Assembly: GCA_965227695.1 (NCBI GenBank) | Contig: OZ245760.1 | Coordinates: 1,178,001 to 1,242,000, forward strand | From: UBA1858 sp965227695 | Lineage (GTDB): Bacteria; Pseudomonadota; Gammaproteobacteria; UBA4575 | DNA: 64,000 nucleotides | Direction of reading: 5' to 3' | Shown: one piece after another, positions 51,708-59,323 of the stretch | How positions within the stretch are numbered: position 1 is the stretch's first letter | How the letters are laid out: each line of letters starts with the position of its first letter | The notes under the pieces: model-generated | The model's input: only the letters and a program-made list of their open reading frames with translations | The model's database searches: none | What the model was told of the DNA's origin: nothing | Made by a program: the position numbers and the translations under genes

Positions 51708-54263
51708 ATGAACGGCGCCGAACAAAAGTCAGTAGTTTCCAGAGATCCGGCTTTAAAGTTGGCTCAATCTTCGGGTTTAAAGTATGCAACCGCGCGCTTG
51801 ATCATACCGGGCATGGGTAGCGATCATTGTGCAGGATTGGTATCCACCTCGTTGCTAAGACTCAAGGGGATAGAAGATATACACACCAATATCGCCGGTC
51901 ATCGTGTGGATGTAACTTACGATCCGAGTATTCTGCAAACATCGGACATAAAAAAAACGGTAGAACGAGCCGGCTATGAAGTTGATTCGATCGAATGCGA
52001 AAACGAGCAGATCCTTCGACTGATCGTGCCCGGTATGGGCAGTGACCATTGTGCAGGCATTATAAAGGACTCAATCCATCGCCTCAGCGGAATTGTAAAC
52101 GTTGAAACGAATATTGCCCAGCACGTCGTTACGGTAAGTTATCTAGCAAACGTTATCGATACTGGTTCGATAAAGGTCGTGGTCGAACGCGCTGGATATG
52201 AAGTGGACTCACTCGAAATGGGAGAGCAGACGGTTCTCCAAGAGAAAGAGGTCGATTCAGAGGCGCGTTATCTCAAGCAAGCCTGGCAACGATTCTGGTT
52301 TGCGGCCATTCCGACCACCATCATCATGCTATTGATGGTGCCCCATATGTTTTGGAGACCGATTCCAGGTTATCTCTGGTGGATTGCGATTTTAGCATTC
52401 CCTGTGGTTTTTATCGGTGGAGGCTGGGCTACACACCGATCAGCGTGGCGATCATTGACAAATCGCACAGCCAATATGGACGTTCTAATCTCCATGGGGA
52501 GTTTGCCTCCATATCTCATTGGACTCGTTGGATTCATATATCCAATGACTTCTTTTATCGAGATGGCCTCCACCATTATGACGTTTCATATGCTCGGTCG
52601 TTATTTGGAAACCCGCGCAAAAGGACGGGCGTCACAGGCGATCAAACGTTTATTAAAGCTTGGAGCAAAGACTGCCAAGGTCGTGCGTGATGATGAGGAA
52701 GTAGAACTACCTATCAATGAACTGCAGGTAGGTGACGTCATGGTGATTCGCCCCGGTGAGAAAATACCTACCGATGGAGAAATTATTGAGGGCTCTAGTC
52801 ACCTGGACGAGTCGATCGCGACAGGAGAATCGGTGCCGGTTGAAAAAAGTGTCGGTGATTCGGTTTTAGGGGCCACGATGAATAAAGAAGGGTTACTTAA
52901 AGTGCGGGCTGCTAAAATTGGTGCAGATACTTTTCTATCTCAAGTCATCCGTTTAGTGGAGCAAGCCCAGGGATCAAAAGTGCCGATTCAGGAATTCGCG
53001 GATCGTGTAACAGCGCGATTTGTGCCTGCTGTTATTTTAATTGCATTTGCGAGTTTTCTGGTTTGGTTGATATTCCCGGATACCTTAAAACCTATATTGG
53101 TCTGGGGATCCGAATTTTTGCCGTGGGTAAATCCTGGTTTAACTCCTTTAATGGCCGCTATCTTGGCGGCAGTAGCCGTGCTTGTAATTGCATGTCCATG
53201 TGCCCTGGGGCTTGCGACACCCACTGCCATTATGGTGGGTTCGGGGATAGGTGCTGAACGGGGTGTACTGATACGTTCTGGGGAAGCCATACAAACATTA
53301 AAAGATATCAAAGTGATAGTGCTAGATAAAACGGGCACGATCACAGAGGGGCGGCCCGCCTTGACGGATGTAATTGCGAGATCTGAATTTGATGAAGATA
53401 CCGTGTTGCAAGTTGCGGCGTCGGTCGAAGCTGGTTCAGAGCATCCATTAGGACAGGCAATTGTTGAAGGAGCTCGTAATCGTGGAATAACAGTGCCGAC
53501 AGTGGAGAATTTTAAAGCGATAACCGCACGTGGTGTGGAGGGTGATGTCAACGGACAGATTGTGTACGTAGGAAGTCGGCGGCTTTTGAAAGAGCAAGGA
53601 GTTGACTACCAAGAATTGGACGAGCCATTAACTCAATTGGAAGAGACCGGGAAAACTGCCATGTTGGTCGCGATAGGCAAACGGGCAGCTGGCTTGGTTG
53701 CGGTTGCGGACACGATCAAGCCGGATTCGAAAGCAGCTATTGACGCTATGCACGAAATGGGTATCCAAGTAGCGATGATCACAGGAGACAACGAGAGAAC
53801 GGCCCAGTTTGTGGCCAAACAGGTGGGTATAGATACCGTATTAGCTGGTGTACTACCAGAAGGCAAAGTGGATGAAATACGGAAATTACAAAAACTGCAC
53901 GGAAACCATGTTGCTATGGTAGGAGATGGGATTAATGATGCGCCGGCATTAAAACAAGCCAACGTAGGAATCGCGATTGGAGCTGGTGCGGATGTGGCCA
54001 TTGAGGCAGCGGACGTTACTTTAGTTAAAGGCGAACTCACTAAAGTTATCGAAGCAATTCGATTATCCAAAGCCACTTTCCGTAAGATTGTAGAGAACTT
54101 ATTCTGGGCCTGGTTTTATAACCTTGCAGCCATTCCAGTCGCGGCTGTCGGTCTGCTGCACCCTATGATTGGGGTCATTGCAATGACGACCAGCTCGTTA
54201 TCTGTTATCGGTAATTCACTGCGTTTAAAACGTACACATTTGGAGATGGGGAAGAAGAGGTAG
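51708..54263 (+). CDS. copA: P1B-type copper/silver-exporting ATPase with two variant HMA domains
   Basis: 851 residues. Two N-terminal HMA-like domains, each with PGMGSDHCAG (Met36/Cys41 and Met110/Cys115). The usual GMTCxxC is GMGSDHC, so the first Cys is Ser and the second is kept after a His. Eight membrane helices follow. TGES (actuator), the transport site CPC in VIACPCALGLATPTA, DKTGT (phosphorylation), the SEHPLG nucleotide site and GDGINDAPAL are complete. YN and MTTSSLSV in the last helices fit Cu(I)-type P1B-1 pumps. It exports Cu(I)/Ag(I) to the periplasm. In a unit with merR, YHS and DUF2933 genes. Confidence 0.93.
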   Translation: MNGAEQKSVVSRDPALKLAQSSGLKYATARLIIPGMGSDHCAGLVSTSLLRLKGIEDIHTNIAGHRVDVTYDPSILQTSDIKKTVERAGYEVDSIECENEQILRLIVPGMGSDHCAGIIKDSIHRLSGIVNVETNIAQHVVTVSYLANVIDTGSIKVVVERAGYEVDSLEMGEQTVLQEKEVDSEARYLKQAWQRFWFAAIPTTIIMLLMVPHMFWRPIPGYLWWIAILAFPVVFIGGGWATHRSAWRSLTNRTANMDVLISMGSLPPYLIGLVGFIYPMTSFIEMASTIMTFHMLGRYLETRAKGRASQAIKRLLKLGAKTAKVVRDDEEVELPINELQVGDVMVIRPGEKIPTDGEIIEGSSHLDESIATGESVPVEKSVGDSVLGATMNKEGLLKVRAAKIGADTFLSQVIRLVEQAQGSKVPIQEFADRVTARFVPAVILIAFASFLVWLIFPDTLKPILVWGSEFLPWVNPGLTPLMAAILAAVAVLVIACPCALGLATPTAIMVGSGIGAERGVLIRSGEAIQTLKDIKVIVLDKTGTITEGRPALTDVIARSEFDEDTVLQVAASVEAGSEHPLGQAIVEGARNRGITVPTVENFKAITARGVEGDVNGQIVYVGSRRLLKEQGVDYQELDEPLTQLEETGKTAMLVAIGKRAAGLVAVADTIKPDSKAAIDAMHEMGIQVAMITGDNERTAQFVAKQVGIDTVLAGVLPEGKVDEIRKLQKLHGNHVAMVGDGINDAPALKQANVGIAIGAGADVAIEAADVTLVKGELTKVIEAIRLSKATFRKIVENLFWAWFYNLAAIPVAAVGLLHPMIGVIAMTTSSLSVIGNSLRLKRTHLEMGKKR

Positions 54264-54312
54264 GAAAATATATTAATTACTCATGACTGGACTATTTTTA
54301 AAGGAGACAAAT

Positions 54313-54579
54313 ATGAGAATACATTCATTCAATTTTGCTCTATCTGCAGCAATTACGGCAGCTATATTATGGATCATTTGTGCAGTTTTGGTGGCTCTTT
54401 CCCCCGCCTTTATGAATTCAATGACCGCGGGGATGATGCATGGAGATACAGCTCACATTGGACTAATTCTTGACTGGCCCGGCTTTTTGGTCGGCCTTAT
54501 AGCGTGGGTTGTTTGGTCTGGCGTGGCCGGTTGGCTAGTGGCCATAACATATAATCAGTTATCAAAGTCAGAAACTTGA
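54313..54579 (+). CDS. DUF5676 family membrane protein
   Basis: 88 residues from ATG 54313, with AAGGAGA 6 bp upstream. Two membrane helices (ALSAAITAAILWIICAVLVAL; WPGFLVGLIAWVVWSGVAGW) and a Met/His segment MTAGMMHGDTAHIG between them. DUF5676 proteins occur with copper ATPases and DUF2933 genes. Probably the last gene of the copA unit. Confidence 0.85.
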   Translation: MRIHSFNFALSAAITAAILWIICAVLVALSPAFMNSMTAGMMHGDTAHIGLILDWPGFLVGLIAWVVWSGVAGWLVAITYNQLSKSET

Positions 54580-54915
54580 ATCTAACACCCTTGTGGTTAC
54601 AAAATAAAGCAGTTTTGAGTCTGCTGCTTAGATTAAAGCGTATGGCTGGGCCGAGTTCGCGTGCTTCATTGGAGCAGAGCAGGTTTGAGTATATTAAAAC
54701 AATCAAAAAATAGACGTTTAAGATTGAGTCAATATGACGAAAAAGCCGCTATATTAATAGTGGAGAAGGTGGTATTTTTAGTTTTTCTATTATTAAATAC
54801 AGATTAAATATAGAACCTAAGTAATTTCAGTGTTTTGATTTAACTAAGGCTAGTTTCAGTTTATCTCTATGGACTAATACTGTTTCGGTATATTTGTGTA
54901 CGAGAAGTTTGTTGT
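54580..54915. other. Intergenic region, 336 bp
   Basis: AAGCAG/CTGCTT (near 54630) may form a weak hairpin ending the copA unit. A 45-codon frame from TTG 54576 is judged unlikely to be a gene. The rest is AT-rich and may hold the promoter of the next small gene; no clear boxes. Confidence 0.4.
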
Positions 54916-55134
54916 ATGGATGAGAATCAGTTTGAATTGATTTCGATTATCACATGCCCTGAGTGCAGCGCTAAACATCAAGAGAACATGCCGCTGGATT
55001 TCTGTCAATATTATTATGAGTGCACATCGTGCAATGCATTATTAAAGCCTAATAGCGGCGATTGCTGTGTTTTCTGTTCTTATGGGAATGTTCAATGCCC
55101 ATCTAAACAGATGCAAAAATCAGGCTGTCCGTAA
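54916..55134 (+). CDS. GDCCVxC-domain protein
   Basis: 72 residues with ten cysteines. N-terminal ITCPECSAK zinc-knuckle-like pair, a central YYYECTSCNALLKPNSG, the name-giving GDCCVFCSYG, and later QCPSKQ and SGCP. The GDCCVxC family includes selenoprotein forms with Sec at the last Cys; here it is Cys. Found with metal-resistance genes in other bacteria; probably a thiol or metal carrier. Confidence 0.88.
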   Translation: MDENQFELISIITCPECSAKHQENMPLDFCQYYYECTSCNALLKPNSGDCCVFCSYGNVQCPSKQMQKSGCP

Positions 55135-55144
55135 TGCTCTTTTA

Positions 55145-55858
55145 CTAATTACCAGTATCTTCTGTTCTACCATTACGTGAATGTCGTTGCAAATACTGAA
55201 TCAGATCTTGAATCTGATCGCTTTCCGGAATTTCTTTATCTTGAGATGACATATGGCTTAACATTCGGCCAATAACCGCGGGCCATTCTTCCGATGTATG
55301 CTGCTTAGGCTCGGGTAGCACATGGCATTGCGAACAGATGTGCGAGAATAATTGGCCTTGGGTGCTATGAAGGTCGAAATAGGCTTCTCTATTGATCTCA
55401 ACTTGTGCATGTTTTTTAAGGTAGTTGACGATACTGCCAATTTCTTCTTGACTGGGTGCATGAATGCCCATCATGCCATCCATCATTTGCATTCGCATAT
55501 TCATACGATCAACTACTGCCGGCCATTCTTTTGAGGTATGCATCCCGGGTCCGGGAAGCCCGTGGCATTGTGTACAGTTTTCAATCAGTAACTGTGCTCC
55601 TTTCGATTTTGGTTCCGGTAATAAATCGGGCGATATGCCTTGTGGCATATTTGCGCCGCAAATGCCTTCTCCCATGCCACCACACATGCCTTCCATATTG
55701 CTGCCGTACATTTTTTCGGCTACAACTGTCATATGTTTTGATTCGTTTGTTACAGGCGTGAACTCAAACGGATTATTCGCAGCTTGTGATGTGGTAAACG
55801 AAGTTAGAGAAAGAGCGATGGCGCTAGCTAATGTATAGTGCTGCTGGCTGCGTTTCAT
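55145..55858 (-). CDS. Dihaem c-type cytochrome
   Basis: 237 residues from the ATG at 55858 (GAGGAG upstream). Signal peptide to TSQA. Two haem sites, CTQCH (Cys95) and CSQCH (Cys175), each followed by the same block: GLPGPGMHTSKEWPAVVDRM and VLPEPKQHTSEEWPAVIGRM, so the protein arose by internal duplication. Between signal peptide and first haem, MYGSNMEGMCGGMGEGICGAN is rich in Met and Cys. Periplasmic electron carrier, perhaps linked to the oxidation of Cu(I); inferred. Confidence 0.88.
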   Translation of the reverse strand: MKRSQQHYTLASAIALSLTSFTTSQAANNPFEFTPVTNESKHMTVVAEKMYGSNMEGMCGGMGEGICGANMPQGISPDLLPEPKSKGAQLLIENCTQCHGLPGPGMHTSKEWPAVVDRMNMRMQMMDGMMGIHAPSQEEIGSIVNYLKKHAQVEINREAYFDLHSTQGQLFSHICSQCHVLPEPKQHTSEEWPAVIGRMLSHMSSQDKEIPESDQIQDLIQYLQRHSRNGRTEDTGN

Positions 55859-55890
55859 GTGTATTCTCCTCAACTAATTTTATACTAAGA

Positions 55891-55927
55891 CAGTAGATGT
55901 CTTCACTATTAGTAAAGACATCTACTG
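55891..55927 (-). terminator. 13-bp perfect inverted repeat between two minus-strand genes
   Basis: CAGTAGATGTCTT (55891-55903) and AAGACATCTACTG (55915-55927) with an 11-base loop. On the minus strand it follows the Met/His-rich gene and precedes the cytochrome gene. After the stem the minus strand reads TCTTAGTATAAAATT, only weakly T-rich. Terminator, attenuator or operator. Confidence 0.5.
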
Positions 55928-55952
55928 GGTAGCAATGACTATTGAATTAGTT

Positions 55953-56276
55953 TCATTGCTGTGATTGAACATGTGTATTTGTGCTGTGAGTATCGGTTTC
56001 GTTTGTCAGGCGCTGAGCCATATGCTCGTTCATTTTATCTTTACAACGATCCATCATGTTACTCATTGGCATATTATCCATTGCCATATGATGCTCACCA
56101 TTCATCATCATGCCGCGCATGGACTCATGATTTTCCATTGGCATCGTGTTTTGTGCCATTCCATTTGACAGGTTGGATGTTCGCATCGGCGTTTCATGCG
56201 CATATGCGGCAATACTGGTGATGATACTGGTTGCAAAAACACCAGCGATACTCAGTGATATTAATTTAGTTTGCAT
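55953..56276 (-). CDS. Small secreted Met/His-rich protein
   Basis: 107 residues from the ATG at 56276 (AAGGAGA upstream). Signal peptide to SIAAYA. The mature part contains NTMPMENHESMRGMMMNGEH and HMAMDNMPMSNMMDRCKDKMN: about 16 Met and several His within 60 residues. A periplasmic Cu(I)/Ag(I) buffer is the best guess from composition. Probably upstream gene of the dihaem cytochrome, separated by the hairpin at 55891-55927. Confidence 0.75.
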   Translation of the reverse strand: MQTKLISLSIAGVFATSIITSIAAYAHETPMRTSNLSNGMAQNTMPMENHESMRGMMMNGEHHMAMDNMPMSNMMDRCKDKMNEHMAQRLTNETDTHSTNTHVQSQQ

Positions 56277-56413
56277 GACTAATCTCCTTTTCAAAATGAT
56301 TAAAAAATGTATTAAATACTATAGGCTATAGGGCGCTATTCAAGAGGTGACATCCCTGTCAGTAATTCGTCCATGTGAAACGTGACTTAACTTGAGTAAG
56401 TTTGAGAATATCA

Positions 56414-56746
56414 TTAGACATAGTGTTTGCGTCTCAAATTGCGAATAAAATTTGGCTTTCCGGCTACTAGGTTCATTGACGAAATCGAACTTTGGGCCAC
56501 GCCATCATAGGATTGCTTCAATTTCTCTGTATTTAGAAAGTCCCTATTTTGACTTGGCACGCGTACCTCAAATTTGTGGGTCGGCGCTTGCGGTGTGACT
56601 TTAATCGAGTGTTTGGTTTGCCTAGAATTTGATTCCGTTGTTAGCGTGCTATCAAAATTGTCGATTGAGACTCCGCCTCCGCCCTGTGCGAATGCAAATT
56701 GTGCTGTAGTTATTAAAATTGCGGCTGTTAATCCTCGTGTTTTCAT
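56414..56746 (-). CDS. Small secreted hypothetical protein
   Basis: 110 residues. Signal peptide (MKTRGLTAAILITTAQFAFA-QGGGG). The mature part is polar (SIDNFDSTLTTESNSRQTKH) with a basic end NFIRNLRRKHYV. No Met or Cys enrichment and no known family. Divergent from the response-regulator gene, with shared operator-like repeats between, so perhaps controlled by it. Confidence 0.55.
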   Translation of the reverse strand: MKTRGLTAAILITTAQFAFAQGGGGVSIDNFDSTLTTESNSRQTKHSIKVTPQAPTHKFEVRVPSQNRDFLNTEKLKQSYDGVAQSSISSMNLVAGKPNFIRNLRRKHYV

Positions 56747-56876
56747 GATGTGTTCTCCAGGTTTTAAATGTGTTTGATTTGCTGTATATATTCCTTGTGT
56801 ATCTTTGTTTCAGGTCACCTAGTCCAATTTGATATTCATCTGATTGACTTCTCATGTTTGGATGTGAGTAGTACAC

Positions 56877-56961
56877 TACATTGATGTAATTCATTGATAT
56901 CCAAAAAGGGTCGTTTTGTAACAGAATGTAATCAGGGGGACAGATGTTACATTGAGTTACA
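56877..56961. promoter_or_regulatory. Repeated TGTAA(C/T) elements before the two-component genes
   Basis: TGTAAC (56917-56922)-AGAA-TGTAAT (56927-56932) is a direct repeat with 10-bp period. GTTACA (56946-56951)-TTGA-GTTACA (56956-56961) is the same motif inverted, again with 10-bp period. TACAT-TG-ATGTA stands at 56877-56888. Ten-base direct repeats are typical of OmpR-family binding sites. Confidence 0.65.
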
Positions 56962-57005
56962 AATTAGGTTATCGGAACGCTTCTTACGGGCTTTACACTC
57001 CGCGA

Positions 57006-57725
57006 ATGGAACAAAAGGACACCATATTAATTGTTGATGATGACGTCGAGATACGTCAGTTGCTTTGCAAGTATTTGGGGCAGCATGAGTTCAAGGCCCT
57101 ATCCGCGATGGATGGAAAAGGAATGTGGGCTATTTTAGATAAGCATCGCGTTAATTTGATCGTTCTCGATCTGATGCTGCCTGGTGACGATGGATTAGTG
57201 CTGTGCCGAAATTTGAGATCGAATTCGAAAATACCGGTTATTATGTTAACTGCGCGTGGAGAAGAAACGGAAAGAATTATTGGTTTGGAAATGGGGGCGG
57301 ATGATTATCTGGCTAAACCATTTAATCCACGAGAATTACTGGCGCGTATTAAAAGTGTTCTACGGCGGTCCGAATTGTCAGGAGCGCCATTGGATGGGCA
57401 ATGCGGTCAAAAATATCAATTTGAGGGGTGGACATTAGATACAGTTACCCGGCAACTGGTATCTCCCGATGATGTATTAGTATCTCTAAGCGGTGGTGAA
57501 TATCAACTGCTCCTTGTTTTCGTCACTCATCCCAATCGAATATTAAGTCGAGATCAATTGCTGGATTTTACACGAGGCCGAGATCTCCAGCCCTTTGATC
57601 GTAGTGTAGATGTCATGGTAAGCCGATTACGACGCGTACTACAGGACAAGGATGAGCCAAAGATTATAAAGACGGTACGAAATGAAGGCTATGTATTTAC
57701 AGCTAAAGTTGAGATAGACCAGTAG
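57006..57725 (+). CDS. OmpR-family response regulator, copper island
   Basis: 239 residues from ATG 57006; a TTG at 56952 would overlap the operator repeats. Receiver: ILIVDDDVEIRQLL, phosphoacceptor Asp55 in LIVLDLMLPGDDG, Lys in DDYLAKPFNPREL. Winged helix: VSLSGGEYQLLLVFVTHPNRILSRDQLLDFTRGRD and FDRSVDVMVSRLRRVL. The kinase gene begins directly after its stop. By position it should control the divergent gene and perhaps the cusBA genes. Confidence 0.92.
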   Translation: MEQKDTILIVDDDVEIRQLLCKYLGQHEFKALSAMDGKGMWAILDKHRVNLIVLDLMLPGDDGLVLCRNLRSNSKIPVIMLTARGEETERIIGLEMGADDYLAKPFNPRELLARIKSVLRRSELSGAPLDGQCGQKYQFEGWTLDTVTRQLVSPDDVLVSLSGGEYQLLLVFVTHPNRILSRDQLLDFTRGRDLQPFDRSVDVMVSRLRRVLQDKDEPKIIKTVRNEGYVFTAKVEIDQ

Positions 57726-59213
57726 ATGCCTCGATTATATCCACAATCGTTATTTGGGCGGCTTATTGTAACCCTGATAATCGTACTCGTTTCCGCACAA
57801 ATATTTAATGCGGCACTTTTATATTACGAACGCGATCGATCTATAAGTGAAATTGTAGGATTACAGTCTGTAGATCGTATCTCGGCTATTACACGATTGT
57901 TAAATGAGCTGCCAACAAAAGCGAGAGAACAGGCTGTGCAGGCATTCAGTACGTCAGGATTTCAAGTAACGCTTAATAAAGACCCAATCATCGATCCAGA
58001 GCCGGTAGTAGATCGGTTGCAGGGTACGTTGGTGTCTATTATTGAAGCTGCGACCGATCAACAGTTCCCTGTTCGAGTGCAAGTACTTAAAAGTCATACA
58101 GATGAAAGTAACTCCTCGGTATTCAATAGAAAAGAAGGAGGGATGAGCTGCTGCATGCATATGATGGATGAATCAGGCTATATGAACGAAAATATGCAAA
58201 AAATGATGAGCAATGGCAAGGGGATGAAGCGAATGATGTACGCGATGATGGGACGATCAACGATAGCAGACTATCCTTTTCTGGCACAACTTCAACTGCG
58301 TGACGGAACTTGGGTAAGTTTTATGCAGCCGGTCCCTGATCGATTATTCCAGTTATCATATCGAATAGTGGCAAGCCTTATAGTTATATTATTGACAGCC
58401 GTATTGTTGTCTTATTTTATTGTTCGTTGGATCACTCGGCCGATTGCTTCGTTGGCTACTGCGGCAAAGCAATTGGGCCAGGATATTCAGCACCCTCCAC
58501 TCGATGAGTCTGGTCCGAAGGAAGTGGTGCAGGCTGCACATGCGTTTAATACCATGCAAACTCGGATTAAGCAGTATGTAAAAGATCGAAGTCAAATGCT
58601 AGCTGCCATTTCACATGATTTAAAAACGCCAATTACGCGATTACGATTGCGTGCAGAAATGCTTCAGGATACAGAGCTAAAAAACAGTATTTTATGCGAC
58701 CTAGACGATATGCAAGTCATGGTCAGCGAAACGCTCGAATATATGCGTGGGCAGCATTGCGAGGAATCTGCACAGCTTATTGATATTAATTCTCTCTTGG
58801 AGAGTTTGGTGCAGGATATGCAGGATTCCGGTTATCATAGCATAAGGATAATGGGGAAGACCGAGAAGGTTGTTTGCAGTCGATTGTTAGCGTTAAAGCG
58901 GTGTATAAATAATTTGCTATCGAACGCAACTCGATACGGACAAAATGTATCGGTTTGTATTGAAGAATTGGAAGACAAGATAAGAATTAGAATTCAGGAT
59001 CAGGGACCAGGTGTTCCAGAAGATCAACTTGAGCATATATTCGAACCGTTTTATCGCGTGGACCGGTCTCGCAATCGCTCATCCGGAGGCACCGGTCTGG
59101 GTTTGGGAATTGCACGTGATATAGCGCGTGGCATTGGAGGTGAATTACAAGCAAAAAATAGAATGCAAGGTGGCTTTGAGGTTGTATTAGAGTTGCCCTT
59201 TATGATTGTCTAA
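57726..59213 (+). CDS. Sensor histidine kinase with Met-rich periplasmic loop
   Basis: 495 residues; the ATG follows the regulator's stop without a gap. TM about 10-30; periplasmic domain about 31-210; TM about 213-235; HAMP (RWITRPIASLATAAKQLGQD); HisKA with His297 (AAISHDLKTPITRLRLR); HATPase with NNLLSNATRYGQ, DQGPGVPEDQLEHIFEPFYR and GTGLGLGIARDI. The periplasmic part has an insert at residues 140-175 with 13 Met, two adjacent Cys and one His (MSCCMHMMDESGYM and on). This resembles a Cu(I)/Ag(I) site and is not usual in CusS or EnvZ-like kinases. Confidence 0.92.
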   Translation: MPRLYPQSLFGRLIVTLIIVLVSAQIFNAALLYYERDRSISEIVGLQSVDRISAITRLLNELPTKAREQAVQAFSTSGFQVTLNKDPIIDPEPVVDRLQGTLVSIIEAATDQQFPVRVQVLKSHTDESNSSVFNRKEGGMSCCMHMMDESGYMNENMQKMMSNGKGMKRMMYAMMGRSTIADYPFLAQLQLRDGTWVSFMQPVPDRLFQLSYRIVASLIVILLTAVLLSYFIVRWITRPIASLATAAKQLGQDIQHPPLDESGPKEVVQAAHAFNTMQTRIKQYVKDRSQMLAAISHDLKTPITRLRLRAEMLQDTELKNSILCDLDDMQVMVSETLEYMRGQHCEESAQLIDINSLLESLVQDMQDSGYHSIRIMGKTEKVVCSRLLALKRCINNLLSNATRYGQNVSVCIEELEDKIRIRIQDQGPGVPEDQLEHIFEPFYRVDRSRNRSSGGTGLGLGIARDIARGIGGELQAKNRMQGGFEVVLELPFMIV

Positions 59214-59323
59214 AAGAGTTGAGCAAATAACTGTAGATTTCCTGTTATTAAAAATAATTATTACTATTACATATAATATTAATTAGAAAATATGTAAAGT
59301 GATATATATTACATGTAGCTGAC

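Noticed and set aside
54576..54713. 45-codon frame starting with TTG after the DUF5676 gene
   Set aside because: No binding site of its own, no recognised family, low-information sequence; overlap with the previous stop could be chance.
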